A DNA stretch of 32,715 nt from Actinomycetota bacterium. Lineage in GTDB: Bacteria; Actinomycetota; Acidimicrobiia; Acidimicrobiales; JAMCPD01. Made by a program: the position numbers and the translations under genes. Positions 23,592 to 32,373 of the stretch are shown piece by piece (position 1 is the stretch's first letter; every line of letters begins with the position of its first letter). The stretch covers positions 1-32,715 of the forward strand of contig JAMCPD010000005.1 of assembly GCA_023379935.1 (NCBI GenBank), in the 5' to 3' direction. The notes beneath the pieces are model-generated. The model was not told the DNA's origin, ran no database searches, and saw nothing but the letters and a program-made list of their open reading frames with translations.

Positions 23592-26378
23592 ATGGATAGA
23601 CTAAAGCTTATGCGAAAAAGATCTAGAGATCGCCTTGTCGAACAGCTATCAGCTTGTGTTTTGCATTGGCTGGCAGCGATGTCCCTGTTGAGTTTATCTT
23701 TATTGGTTAGTATTGCAGCGATGCCACCAACTTCTGGATTTTCTCAGAGTTCTACCGGGTGGAACTCTCAGTCCGTTCCGAGTACGATGACGGATATTTA
23801 CGGGATATCATGCTTGAGTACCTCTGTTTGTGTAGCGGTTGGGGATCAGATGATCAGTCCTTCAACCGGAACTACAAATGGCGCAGTTTTAGTCACCTCT
23901 GACGGCGGAACAACTTGGGCTACACCTACTCTCCCAAGCGGAGTTTTAACTTTTTATGGCGTTAACTGTGTTGGAAGTTCAAACTGTTGGGCGGTGGGCG
24001 AAAACACTTCAGGGACAGCGACAATAGTGGAAACCAGTGATTCAGGATCCACCTGGGCATCCCAGCCCGTTTCTTCAGGGGTAGCTGTTTTGAACTCGGT
24101 TGCCTGCTTGAGTACCACCTCATGCTTTGCTGTGGGCAGGTCCGCTCAATCGGGTGTCGTACTATCTACTTCTGACGGTGGGACCACTTGGGGTACGGCT
24201 TACACGGCAAGTAAAACGTCAGGGCTTAATAGCATTTCATGTAATGCTTCGGGTAGTGTATGTGTAGCTGTTGGGGCGGGGGTATACAACGGTAATCCTG
24301 CTACGTACTATAATGATGGTGTTGTCTTGGTTGGTACTGCCTCAAGCGGTTCCGCATTGAGTTGGAGCACCGCTTATACCGAAACTACGGCTACCGACCT
24401 GTTGGGTGTGTCATGTTCGACCGCCACCAACTGTACAGCGGTAGGGGATAGTCCCAACTTTCATGTTGCGCCGTCGTTTACTAACCCCACTATTTTTACT
24501 ACTTCAAACGGCGGAAGTACTTGGAGTGTCACCAAAGCTCCCAGTGATGTCAGTGTACTTGACTCTGTTTCATGCTTCAGCTCAACTGTATGCTTTGCCG
24601 GCGGTGCTTATTATTCTTCAGCTACAGCGAAAGTGCAACCCGTAATTATTAACACTTCCGATGGCGGAATTGACTGGTATTTACAAGGTGTACCTACCAC
24701 ATCTGATTTGCTCAGTTCAATATGGTGCGTCAACTCCTCTGACTGCTTTGCGGTGGGTGATGTAATAACACAAACTTCAAGTGGGTCTTCAAGTACGGGT
24801 GGGTTGATACTTACTACCACCGATGGTGGTTGGGGACTTCCTGTTGTAACCGGGCTTACTCCTTCTTCAGGACCTACTGCCGGCGGTACTCAGGTAACGA
24901 TACAGGGTGAAGACTTTATCGGTACAAGTGTTACAGTTGACTTTGGTACAACACCCGCAAGCAATGTAACGGTTGTCAATCCCTCAACTTTGACCGCAAC
25001 TGTCCCTGCCGGCGCTGCCGGGTTGGTGGACGTTATTGTGACAAACTCTGTTGGATCATCTTCTTCCAGTTCTGCCGATGGTTATTTATATACCACTCCG
25101 GGTGTGTATAACCCTCTGACGCCTTATCGTGTATGTGATACCCGTTCCGGCAATCCAAGTAGTTTATCGGGTGTGGATGCAACTTGTAACGGACATACGC
25201 TTGGTTTGGGAAGTACTCCTGAGGAAATTTCCGTAACTGTATCCGGCACTTATCCTTGTACCACACTTTCTTGCAATCCCACTACTTCACCCGGTGTACC
25301 GTCAACCGGTGCTACGTCGGTTGTACTTAATATTACCGCTACCAATCCTACGAATGCGGGGTTTTTGACGGTGTGGCCATATGGGGTTGCGATGCCGCTT
25401 GCTTCCAGTTTAAATTTTGTTCCCAATCAGACGGTTGCCAACTTGGTCCAAGTACCGCTTGGTCCATCCGGAGTGGTGAATATTTACAACTACTCAGGTT
25501 CCGTTGATGTGATTGTAGACGTGGAAGGTTGGGTAGGTTCAAGTTCATCCTCAACCGGCGGGGGAATGTTTCACTCTATTACACCCACAAGAATATGTGA
25601 CACCCGACCCGACAACCCTTCCCACCTTTCGGGATCGGCTGCTCAGTGCAACGGCTCTAATAATTCCGGGGCTACTTTAAAGGCTGGCTCTACTCTGCCT
25701 GTTCAAGTATCGGGGGTGGCTTTGTTGCCAACCAGTGGGATAACGGCAGTTGTTTTGAATGTAACGGTTACTGATACTGCCGCCATGAGTTATTTATCTG
25801 TGTGGCCATCTGGACTTACAAAACCTACTGCTTCTAATTTGAACTGGACTGCGGGCAAAACACTTGCAAATGGGGTCATCGTGCCCTTGGGAACAAACGG
25901 TGGTATATCCATCTATAACAATTCCGGTTCTGCCGATGTAGTAGTTGATGTTGAGGGTTACTTCACAAGCTCTTCAAGCTCTTCTGCCTCCCCGGGATAT
26001 CAGTTTACTCCTATTTCTCCTTATCGGGTTTGTGATACCAGACCGACTTCCTTGTCAGGTATCACAGACGGCTGTACGGGACATACACTGGGCGCAAAAT
26101 CAACTTTAAGTGTTCAGGTTGAAGGGACGGCATCGTTACCAGCCACAGGAGTAGCATCAGTTGTCTTGAATGTAACGGTTACTGGGACTACCGCTAATAG
26201 TTATCTGACCGTTTTCCCGCAAGGTACACCTCCGACTGCTTCAAACTTGAACTGGACCGCCGGAGAGACTGTACCTAATTTTGTAACTGTTGGTGTAAGC
26301 TCAAGTGGAGATATTGTAGTTTACAACTATTCAGGATCAGTTAATGTAGTTGTTGACGTAGTCGGGTGGTATAGCTGA
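23592..26378 (+). CDS. Large secreted protein: seven-unit propeller, IPT/TIG domain and three YRVCDTR modules
   Basis: 928 residues. A basic N-terminus and one hydrophobic helix (about 25-45) act as signal or anchor. Residues about 55-415 contain seven units with a Cys pair and AVG-like ending (SCLSTSVCVAVG, NCVGSSNCWAVG, ACLSTTSCFAVG, etc.), most with TSDGGTTW-like turns. This is the pattern of a seven-bladed BNR/Ycf48-like propeller with one disulfide per blade. An IPT/TIG domain follows (VTGLTPSSGPTAGGTQVTIQG, about 416-500). Three modules of about 130-145 residues then each start near YRVCDTR or TRICDTR and end near YSGSVDVIVDVEGW. Ser-rich linkers separate the modules. Probably a cell-surface adhesin or matrix protein. 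A TATAAT at 23550-23555 could be its -10. Confidence 0.8.
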   Translation: MDRLKLMRKRSRDRLVEQLSACVLHWLAAMSLLSLSLLVSIAAMPPTSGFSQSSTGWNSQSVPSTMTDIYGISCLSTSVCVAVGDQMISPSTGTTNGAVLVTSDGGTTWATPTLPSGVLTFYGVNCVGSSNCWAVGENTSGTATIVETSDSGSTWASQPVSSGVAVLNSVACLSTTSCFAVGRSAQSGVVLSTSDGGTTWGTAYTASKTSGLNSISCNASGSVCVAVGAGVYNGNPATYYNDGVVLVGTASSGSALSWSTAYTETTATDLLGVSCSTATNCTAVGDSPNFHVAPSFTNPTIFTTSNGGSTWSVTKAPSDVSVLDSVSCFSSTVCFAGGAYYSSATAKVQPVIINTSDGGIDWYLQGVPTTSDLLSSIWCVNSSDCFAVGDVITQTSSGSSSTGGLILTTTDGGWGLPVVTGLTPSSGPTAGGTQVTIQGEDFIGTSVTVDFGTTPASNVTVVNPSTLTATVPAGAAGLVDVIVTNSVGSSSSSSADGYLYTTPGVYNPLTPYRVCDTRSGNPSSLSGVDATCNGHTLGLGSTPEEISVTVSGTYPCTTLSCNPTTSPGVPSTGATSVVLNITATNPTNAGFLTVWPYGVAMPLASSLNFVPNQTVANLVQVPLGPSGVVNIYNYSGSVDVIVDVEGWVGSSSSSTGGGMFHSITPTRICDTRPDNPSHLSGSAAQCNGSNNSGATLKAGSTLPVQVSGVALLPTSGITAVVLNVTVTDTAAMSYLSVWPSGLTKPTASNLNWTAGKTLANGVIVPLGTNGGISIYNNSGSADVVVDVEGYFTSSSSSSASPGYQFTPISPYRVCDTRPTSLSGITDGCTGHTLGAKSTLSVQVEGTASLPATGVASVVLNVTVTGTTANSYLTVFPQGTPPTASNLNWTAGETVPNFVTVGVSSSGDIVVYNYSGSVNVVVDVVGWYS

Positions 26379-26509
26379 ACCTATGCGGATCTGAGTCAGA
26401 AAATTGCGCATATTGTCAACAGTCCCACGACAGACGTTAGTTTCCTTTCTTGCCCAGTACCTATAAAATAGGGCTTTTATGAAGAACCCATAGCAGGAAC
26501 TGCACAGAT

Positions 26510-26554
26510 GTCAAAAGTGGCCTACTTTTGACCCATCCCACATAGGGACGGGTC
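26510..26554 (+). promoter_or_regulatory. Two overlapping, mutually exclusive hairpins upstream of argC
   Basis: Hairpin 1 has a 9-bp perfect stem, 26510-26518 with 26524-26532 and a 5-nt loop. Hairpin 2 pairs 26530-26534 with 26550-26554 and 26536-26539 with 26545-26548. They share 26530-26532. No U-run follows either, so an intrinsic terminator is doubtful. They lie upstream of the predicted argC promoter, so they belong to the tail of the preceding transcript or act as DNA inverted repeats. Confidence 0.5.
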
Positions 26555-26596
26555 AATAAGCGGATATTTGCGAAAGTCTGAGATAAGTAATCCAAC

Positions 26597-26625
26597 TTGC
26601 ATTATTATTCTTTATAATGTATAAT
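26597..26625 (+). promoter_or_regulatory. Promoter of the arginine operon
   Basis: TTGCAT at 26597-26602, a 17-bp spacer, and a perfect TATAAT at 26620-26625. The argC ATG at 26633 lies 7 nt after the -10, so transcription should begin at or next to the start codon. There is no Shine-Dalgarno. Confidence 0.75.
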
Positions 26626-26627
26626 AA
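26602..26627. promoter_or_regulatory. Candidate ArgR operator over the argC promoter
   Basis: An AT-rich inverted repeat, TTATTAT at 26602-26608 and ATAATAA at 26621-26627, spans the spacer and -10. ArgR boxes in other bacteria are AT-rich imperfect palindromes of about 18 bp lying over such promoters, and argR ends this operon. The match to a specific ARG-box consensus is loose, so the assignment is inference. Confidence 0.5.
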
Positions 26628-26632
26628 CTCAA

Positions 26633-27721
26633 ATGGTTGAATATACTAAGTCAGATCATCAATACCAAGTAGGCATAGCGGGCGCATCGGGATATACCGG
26701 AGCAGAGCTACTCAGGATCTGTGACGGACATCCCGATTTTAAAGTTTCCTGGGTGACGGCACAAAGTTATGCCGGTTCAAAAGTCGCTTCATTGTATCCG
26801 ACTTTGGCTGATGCCTATCCTGATTTAGTATTCCAGAACATTGACCTGATGGCACCTGAGTTTCCGGCGGTTGATTTAATATTTTCTGCACTGCCGCATG
26901 GGGAGTCACAGCGCTATATAGCACAGTTTAGCGAATCGGCGTCTGTAGTGGTTGACTTAGCTGCTGATTTTCGATTAAAGAACTCGGCAGTTTACAAGCA
27001 GTGGTATGGGAGCGAACATACAGCGGCACAGTTTCTTGACAAAGCTGTGTATGGTTTACCGGAACTGAACAGAGGACAGATAAGAAAATCCGGTTTAATT
27101 GCTTCTGCCGGTTGTTACCCCACAGCTGCTATTTTGGCGCTTGCACCTTTGCTGAAAGCCAAAGTTGTATCAAATACGGGGATAGTGGTGGATGCTGTCA
27201 GCGGAGTTTCCGGAGCAGGTTCTAAGGCAACTGACACTACGCACTTTTCATACATAAATGAGAATTTTTCAGCTTATGGGCTGCTTAATCATCGTCACAC
27301 ACCCGAGATAGAACAGGCATTGGATACCCAAGTTATTTTTACCCCTCATCTTGCACCTATGACAAGAGGTATTCTTGCAACGTGCTACTCACGTCCGCTG
27401 AAAACTGCATCGAAAAAAACTGGATTAAAGGGTGGTTCCGCGGAGGCGTTTTTGGAGATATTTGAGGATGCATACAAAAATGAGCCCTTTGTGAAGGTTG
27501 TTACCGATCCGCTGGCCAGCCCACCATCTACAAAATCCTGCTGGGGCACCAATCAGGCACTGGTTGGTGTATGCTTTGATGAACGAACCGGTTGGGTGGT
27601 ATCACTTTGTGCTTTGGACAATCTAGTCAAGGGAGCGTCGGGACAAGCTGTCCAATGTGCCAACCTGGCATTAGGACTGCCGGAGGATTCAGGTTTAAAT
27701 ATGATAGGAGTTTATCCATGA
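26633..27721 (+). CDS. argC: N-acetyl-gamma-glutamyl-phosphate reductase
   Basis: 362 residues. The N-terminal NADP-binding fold starts at VGIAGASGYTGAELLRI. The catalytic Cys lies in LIASAGCYPTAAIL, and SGVSGAGSKATDTTHFSYINENF and NHRHTPEIEQ form the substrate region. It reduces N-acetylglutamyl phosphate to the semialdehyde, the third step of arginine synthesis. First gene of argCJBDFR; its stop overlaps the argJ start (ATGA). The ATG appears to be at the transcript's 5' end. Confidence 0.97.
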   Translation: MVEYTKSDHQYQVGIAGASGYTGAELLRICDGHPDFKVSWVTAQSYAGSKVASLYPTLADAYPDLVFQNIDLMAPEFPAVDLIFSALPHGESQRYIAQFSESASVVVDLAADFRLKNSAVYKQWYGSEHTAAQFLDKAVYGLPELNRGQIRKSGLIASAGCYPTAAILALAPLLKAKVVSNTGIVVDAVSGVSGAGSKATDTTHFSYINENFSAYGLLNHRHTPEIEQALDTQVIFTPHLAPMTRGILATCYSRPLKTASKKTGLKGGSAEAFLEIFEDAYKNEPFVKVVTDPLASPPSTKSCWGTNQALVGVCFDERTGWVVSLCALDNLVKGASGQAVQCANLALGLPEDSGLNMIGVYP

Positions 27722-28920
27722 AGAATACTGGTGGTATAACCGCCCCCGCCGGCTTTGTGGCTTCCGGAATACATTGCGGCATCAAGTCGTCCGGCAGTCT
27801 TGATCTGGCTCTGGTGGCAACTTCCGATGCACTCCCGAAGTCCGCAGCAGCAGTCTTTACCTCCAACAGTGTACAGGCGGCACCTGTTGTGGTTTCAAAA
27901 GATAATTTACGCAAGAGCAATGGTTTAGCTGCCGCCGTTTTGATAAATTCCGGCAATGCCAATGCGCTCACCGGCACAAAAGGCATCGCTGATGCGCTGC
28001 GTATGGCTGAGTTGGCCGCTTCATCACTTGGGATAAAGACTCATCATGTTCTTGTCTGCTCTACGGGATTAATCGGGATACCGTTGCCAATAGATCGTTT
28101 GGAGGTCGGTATACCGGAAGTAGTGGCTGAAAGATCATCCTCACCTTACGATGCGCAAAAGGCAGCTCAAGCAATTATGACAACCGATACCCGCTCTAAG
28201 CAGGTTGTTTTGGATGGAGACGGTTTTTTGGTTGCGGCTATGGCCAAAGGAGCTGCAATGTTGGCGCCAAATCTTGTCTCAGATACACCCCCCTCGGCCA
28301 CTATGTTGGCTATTTTGACAACAGATGCCACCGCTCAGCCTGACGTGTTGAATATGGCGCTTGTTGAAGCAGTTGCCGATTCATTTAACTCCTTGAATAT
28401 AGATGGATGTACCTCTACCAACGATACGGTAGTTTTGTTGAGCAGCGGAAAGAAACGCAAAGTTTCTTATGACGAACTTGTTCCTATACTCTCTTTAGCT
28501 TGTTATGAACTTAGTGAGCAGATGGCTAAAGATGCGGAAGGTGCGACCAAGCTAGTCAAAATAAGAGTACAGGGTGCATTGGATAAGGCGCAAGCTAAAA
28601 CAGCGGCCCGTCAAGTAGCGACAAGTTTGCTGGTAAAGTGCTCGTTGAACGGAGGTGACCCTTATTGGGGTAGGATTGTGAGCGAACTGGGAGTTGCGTT
28701 GCCGACTTTGGACTTAGCTAAGCTAGCTGTTTCATATGGGGACATAGTTGTATTTGCTCAGGGTAACCCCTTCCCCCACGATGAGGTTGCCTTGAATGCT
28801 TATATGAATGGCGATACGATAGTGATCACTTGTGAGCTGGGGATGGGTTCTGCCCAAGCTGAAATGTTATCTTGTGATTTAGGCAAGGGCTATATAGATG
28901 AAAATAGGACCACATCATGA
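27718..28920 (+). CDS. argJ: Bifunctional ornithine acetyltransferase / N-acetylglutamate synthase
   Basis: 400 residues from ATG 27718, which overlaps the argC stop. GGITAPAGFVASGIHCGIK opens the family fold, VLINSGNANALTG gives the oxyanion region, and KGAAMLAPNL leads to ATMLAILTTDA, whose Thr is the self-cleavage nucleophile. Family members usually read APN-x-ATML without a gap. Here VSDTPPS (28276-28296) is inserted just before ATML. ArgJ recycles the acetyl group from acetylornithine to glutamate; a separate argA is then not needed. The conserved Thr suggests processing still occurs. A longer frame from 27592 overlaps argC and was not used. Confidence 0.96.
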   Translation: MKNTGGITAPAGFVASGIHCGIKSSGSLDLALVATSDALPKSAAAVFTSNSVQAAPVVVSKDNLRKSNGLAAAVLINSGNANALTGTKGIADALRMAELAASSLGIKTHHVLVCSTGLIGIPLPIDRLEVGIPEVVAERSSSPYDAQKAAQAIMTTDTRSKQVVLDGDGFLVAAMAKGAAMLAPNLVSDTPPSATMLAILTTDATAQPDVLNMALVEAVADSFNSLNIDGCTSTNDTVVLLSSGKKRKVSYDELVPILSLACYELSEQMAKDAEGATKLVKIRVQGALDKAQAKTAARQVATSLLVKCSLNGGDPYWGRIVSELGVALPTLDLAKLAVSYGDIVVFAQGNPFPHDEVALNAYMNGDTIVITCELGMGSAQAEMLSCDLGKGYIDENRTTS

Positions 28921-29807
28921 CTGAAAACGTGACTTCTAAGACAAAAGCCGAAATTCTTGTGGAAGCTTTGCCCTTCATTCGTTCATTTTGGCAAAAAATA
29001 GTGGTTATCAAATATGGCGGATCTACAATGGAATCCACCTCTGAACCCATTGCCGGGGTTAACCAGTCCAGCCTGTCAAGCTTTGCGTCTGATATTGTTT
29101 TAATGAGAACAGTTGGGATGTTGCCCGTAGTTGTGCATGGCGGTGGTCCTCAAATAGGGGAACTTATGAAGAAGTTAGGCAAGCAGCCCGAATTTGTTGA
29201 AGGCCTTCGAGTTACCGATCAAGAAACACTTGACATAGTCCGTATGGTGCTTGTAGGTAAAATCAACAGAGATATTGTAGGCGCAATTAACGTACATGAT
29301 CCTATGGCGGTTGGCTTGTCCGGCGAAGATGCCCGTTTAATTACGGCCCAAATTCATTTAGAGGAACTGGGTTTTGTCGGGAAAGTGGATAAAGTCAATC
29401 CCACCATAGTAAGCCAGCTTTTGGAGCGAGGATTAATACCTGTTGTGGCTACAATTGGTGCTGATGTGCAGGGTCAGGCCTATAACATCAATGCCGACAG
29501 CGCCGCCTCCGCTTTAGCTGTTGCGTTGAATGCCGAAAAGCTTGTCTATCTGACGGATGTCGAGGGAATCCTGACTGATTTGGGTGATCCGAATAGTTTG
29601 TTGAGATCTGCCACAGCAAAAGAGATAAAGCAGATGGTTGACAGCGGTATTATAGCCAAAGGCATGTTGCCCAAGTCACTTTCGGCGCTTAGTGCCATAG
29701 AGGGTGGGGTAAGGCAGGTTCATATACTGGACGGCCGTGTCGCCCATGCGCTGTTGCTTGAGATATTTACACGTGAAGGTTTGGGAACGATGATAAGTAA
29801 TGAGTAA
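28917..29807 (+). CDS. argB: Acetylglutamate kinase
   Basis: 296 residues of the amino-acid kinase family. IVVIKYGGSTM binds phosphate, LPVVVHGGGPQIGELMKKLG binds substrate, and VEGLRVTD and NINADSAASALAVALNAEKLVYLTDVEG complete the site. The N-terminal helix (AEILVEALPFIRSFWQK) is the extension found in arginine-inhibited hexameric enzymes, so feedback inhibition by arginine is likely. It overlaps argJ (ATGA) and argD by 8 bp. It phosphorylates N-acetylglutamate. Confidence 0.97.
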   Translation: MTENVTSKTKAEILVEALPFIRSFWQKIVVIKYGGSTMESTSEPIAGVNQSSLSSFASDIVLMRTVGMLPVVVHGGGPQIGELMKKLGKQPEFVEGLRVTDQETLDIVRMVLVGKINRDIVGAINVHDPMAVGLSGEDARLITAQIHLEELGFVGKVDKVNPTIVSQLLERGLIPVVATIGADVQGQAYNINADSAASALAVALNAEKLVYLTDVEGILTDLGDPNSLLRSATAKEIKQMVDSGIIAKGMLPKSLSALSAIEGGVRQVHILDGRVAHALLLEIFTREGLGTMISNE

Positions 29808-30987
29808 TGCCGTTTCCGCTCTCATGTCTGTTTATCCTGCTTTTCCGGTGACATTTGTTCGCGGGGAGGCAGCACTGCTTTATGATACCGCCGGTAAGAG
29901 ATATTTAGATTTTCTAAGTGGCATATCAGTATGTTCCCTCGGACATTGCCACCCTGAAGTTGTAAAGGCAATATCCGAACAAGCTCATCGCCTTATTCAT
30001 GTGTCAAACTTGTTTGGTAATAGTTTGGCGAATGATGTGGCCATACATATAGACAGACTTATTGGAACAAAAGACCAGCTTAGCGGCAAGGTGTTTTTTT
30101 GCAATTCCGGTGCCGAAGCAAATGAGTGTGCAATCAAGCTTGCACGTAAATGGGGAGGCGTAAAAAAGAGCGGGGGGACCGCCGGCTATGTTGTGGTCAG
30201 TGCGATTGGCTCCTTTCATGGGCGTACTTTAGCCACTTTGCACGCTACGGGTCAGTTGGAGAAACACAAGTACTTCCAACCGTTGCCCGATGGGTTCATA
30301 CACGTGCCTTTCAACGATTTATCGGCGTTACAGTCTGTTTTAGATAACAGAGATGACATAGCTGCGGTGTTGCTTGAGTCCATACAAGGTGAAGGCGGAG
30401 TAATACCATCAGAACCGGGTTATTTACAAGGCGTTCGCAAGCTTTGCGATACTTATAATGTGTTGTTGATGATGGATGAAGTGCAAACCGGACTTGGACG
30501 CAGCGGTAAATGGTTTGGCTTCCAACACCATGACATACTTCCTGACGTGGTTACCCTTGCCAAGGCTTTGGGCAACGGAATGCCTGTTGGGGCCTGTTGG
30601 GCACGAACTGAAATTGCAGATGCGTTTGCACTCGGAGACCACGGCAGCACTTTTGGCGGACAGCCTTTGGCAATGGCGGCTGCTTTGGCCACCTTGGAGG
30701 TTATGCAAAAAGAGGATGTTCCCCGTCGCGCATTTGAGGCGGGTTCCAAACTAATTGAGCAGTTGGATAATGTCAAGGGCATAGTGCAAGTCAGAGGAGC
30801 CGGTCTGCTTCTTGGAGTTGTGCTCGTAGGTCACCCCGCCAAACAGGTAGTTGCCGCAGCTTTAGACAAAGGGCTGGTAATAAATGCCGTAGCTGACGAC
30901 ACCTTACGACTGGCACCCCCGTTGTTGGTCACTGATCAGGAGATAACTGAAGCGGTTGATATTTTAAGAGAGGTAATAGATGGTTAG
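29800..30987 (+). CDS. argD: Acetylornithine aminotransferase
   Basis: 395 residues, a class III PLP aminotransferase. FLSGISVCSLGHCHPEVVKAI, FCNSGAEANECAIKLARKWG, GSFHGRTLATLHATG, LLMMDEVQTGLGRSGKWF and VVTLAKALGNGMPVGA (with the PLP Lys) are in the usual order. It transaminates N-acetylglutamate semialdehyde with glutamate. ATG 29800 overlaps the argB end by 8 bp, and its own end overlaps argF by 8 bp, indicating a tightly coupled operon. Confidence 0.97.
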   Translation: MSNAVSALMSVYPAFPVTFVRGEAALLYDTAGKRYLDFLSGISVCSLGHCHPEVVKAISEQAHRLIHVSNLFGNSLANDVAIHIDRLIGTKDQLSGKVFFCNSGAEANECAIKLARKWGGVKKSGGTAGYVVVSAIGSFHGRTLATLHATGQLEKHKYFQPLPDGFIHVPFNDLSALQSVLDNRDDIAAVLLESIQGEGGVIPSEPGYLQGVRKLCDTYNVLLMMDEVQTGLGRSGKWFGFQHHDILPDVVTLAKALGNGMPVGACWARTEIADAFALGDHGSTFGGQPLAMAAALATLEVMQKEDVPRRAFEAGSKLIEQLDNVKGIVQVRGAGLLLGVVLVGHPAKQVVAAALDKGLVINAVADDTLRLAPPLLVTDQEITEAVDILREVIDG

Positions 30988-31906
30988 ACACTTACTGGAT
31001 TTAGATCAACTTTCACCTGAGGAACTTACTCAAATATTAGATCTTTCTCAAAAAAAAGAGCTTCCCGCCATACTGAAAGGGCATGGAGTAGCCTTACTGT
31101 TTGGGAAGCCTTCATTACGTACTCGTAACGCCGCCGAGATGGCTGTTTACAGTCTTGGCGGTCATCCGGTATCGATAAGAGGAGAAGAGGTCGGTCTTGA
31201 TGTAAGAGAATCGGATCGAGACATTGCGCGATCTTTGGAGTGTTATCATACAATTGTCGCGGCGCGGGTTAATGATCATCGTATACTGATGCATATGGCC
31301 GAGGTGCTACAGCGGGCTTCAGTGCTCAACCTTCTTTCCGATGTCGCACACCCAACACAGGCATTGGCTGATTTGCTGACAATCAAGGAACATTTTGGTT
31401 CATTGTCCGGGGTGAAGCTGGCTTATATCGGTGATGCCAACAATGTTTGCCGCTCTCTTCTAATAGGTGCCGCATTGAGCGGTATGCACATGTCGGTTGC
31501 ATCACCTTTGGGCTATGGACTTGATCACAAATGGCTGGGAAAACTTGAAGTACTGTTGGGAAGACCAACCAATTCTTGGTTGTATGAAACCCAAGATCCA
31601 ATTAAAGCCGTAGAAGGGTCCAATGCAGTGTATACGGATGTTTGGGTATCTATGGGGCAAGAACATGAAAGCGGTATTCGAAAATCCGCCTTTGAGGGAT
31701 ATCAGTTGAACACTCCCCTTTTGGCCAATGCAGGAGATGATGCAGTGGTGCTCCATTGCTTACCGGCGCATCGAGGCGAGGAGATTACCTCCGAGCTTTT
31801 GGATAGTTCTCGCAGTCTTGTATGGACTCAAGCTGCAAATCGTATGCGTGCCATGCGAGGTTTGCTTTTCTGGTTGACCGAAACGGCCGGAGCAGGTGGG
31901 CAGTGA
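30980..31906 (+). CDS. argF: Ornithine carbamoyltransferase
   Basis: 308 residues. The carbamoyl-phosphate motif reads KPSLRTRNAAEMA in place of the classic STRTR-type sequence. HPTQALADLLTIKEHFG, YIGDANNVCRSLL, DVWVSMGQE and HCLPAHRGEEI are all present, the last with the ornithine-site Cys. It converts ornithine and carbamoyl phosphate to citrulline in the cytosol. The Thr-to-Leu change in the phosphate loop occurs in other carbamoyltransferases that I recall, so activity is expected. The last bases overlap the argR start (GTGA). Confidence 0.95.
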   Translation: MVRHLLDLDQLSPEELTQILDLSQKKELPAILKGHGVALLFGKPSLRTRNAAEMAVYSLGGHPVSIRGEEVGLDVRESDRDIARSLECYHTIVAARVNDHRILMHMAEVLQRASVLNLLSDVAHPTQALADLLTIKEHFGSLSGVKLAYIGDANNVCRSLLIGAALSGMHMSVASPLGYGLDHKWLGKLEVLLGRPTNSWLYETQDPIKAVEGSNAVYTDVWVSMGQEHESGIRKSAFEGYQLNTPLLANAGDDAVVLHCLPAHRGEEITSELLDSSRSLVWTQAANRMRAMRGLLFWLTETAGAGGQ

Positions 31907-32373
31907 AAAGCACAAAAAAGCCCCAACGCCAACACCTCCTTAAGCGTTTAATCGAGACTAATTCAATTTCGGCTCAAACCCAGCTTGTTGAGGCTATGGC
32001 TTCAAAAGGTATTCAAGTCACTCAAGCTACAGTGGCACGGGATTTGGCGGAAATTGGTGCCATAAAAGTTAGAGGCCAAAACGGTATTAACGTTTATACA
32101 GTTGATGAACTTCCACAAAAGCAGACAACAACAGTTCAGCATTTAAAACGGGTATTGGGTGAGTGGACGATAGAAGTAAAATACTCCGCCAACCTAGTAG
32201 TGTTAAGAACTCCTCCGGGTTCTGCTCATGTAGTTGCATCAGCCTTAGATCGCAGCGGCATCCAAGGGGTGTTAGGGACGGTTGCGGGTGATGATACTAT
32301 ATTGATTGTCACAGAAAATAACTTAAAAAGGGTGTCTGTTGTCAAGTATTTAAAAGAGTTGGCAGGCCTGTGA
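31903..32373 (+). CDS. argR: Arginine repressor
   Basis: 156 residues from GTG 31903, which overlaps the argF TGA. The N-terminal winged helix-turn-helix is ISAQTQLVEAMASKGIQVTQATVARDLAEIGAIKVRG. The C-terminal arginine-binding and hexamerisation domain has VVLRTPPGSAHVVASALDR and GVLGTVAGDDTILIV, with the conserved Asp pair. It represses arginine genes when arginine is abundant. Its place as last gene of the operon, behind a promoter with a candidate operator, suggests autoregulation. An upstream in-frame start at 31822 lies deep inside argF and was rejected. Confidence 0.96.
   Translation: MKSTKKPQRQHLLKRLIETNSISAQTQLVEAMASKGIQVTQATVARDLAEIGAIKVRGQNGINVYTVDELPQKQTTTVQHLKRVLGEWTIEVKYSANLVVLRTPPGSAHVVASALDRSGIQGVLGTVAGDDTILIVTENNLKRVSVVKYLKELAGL

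Noticed and set aside
27592-27717. Longer argJ start inside argC
   Set aside because: The added residues do not match ArgJ, and ATG 27718 gives the expected N-terminus and an ATGA overlap.
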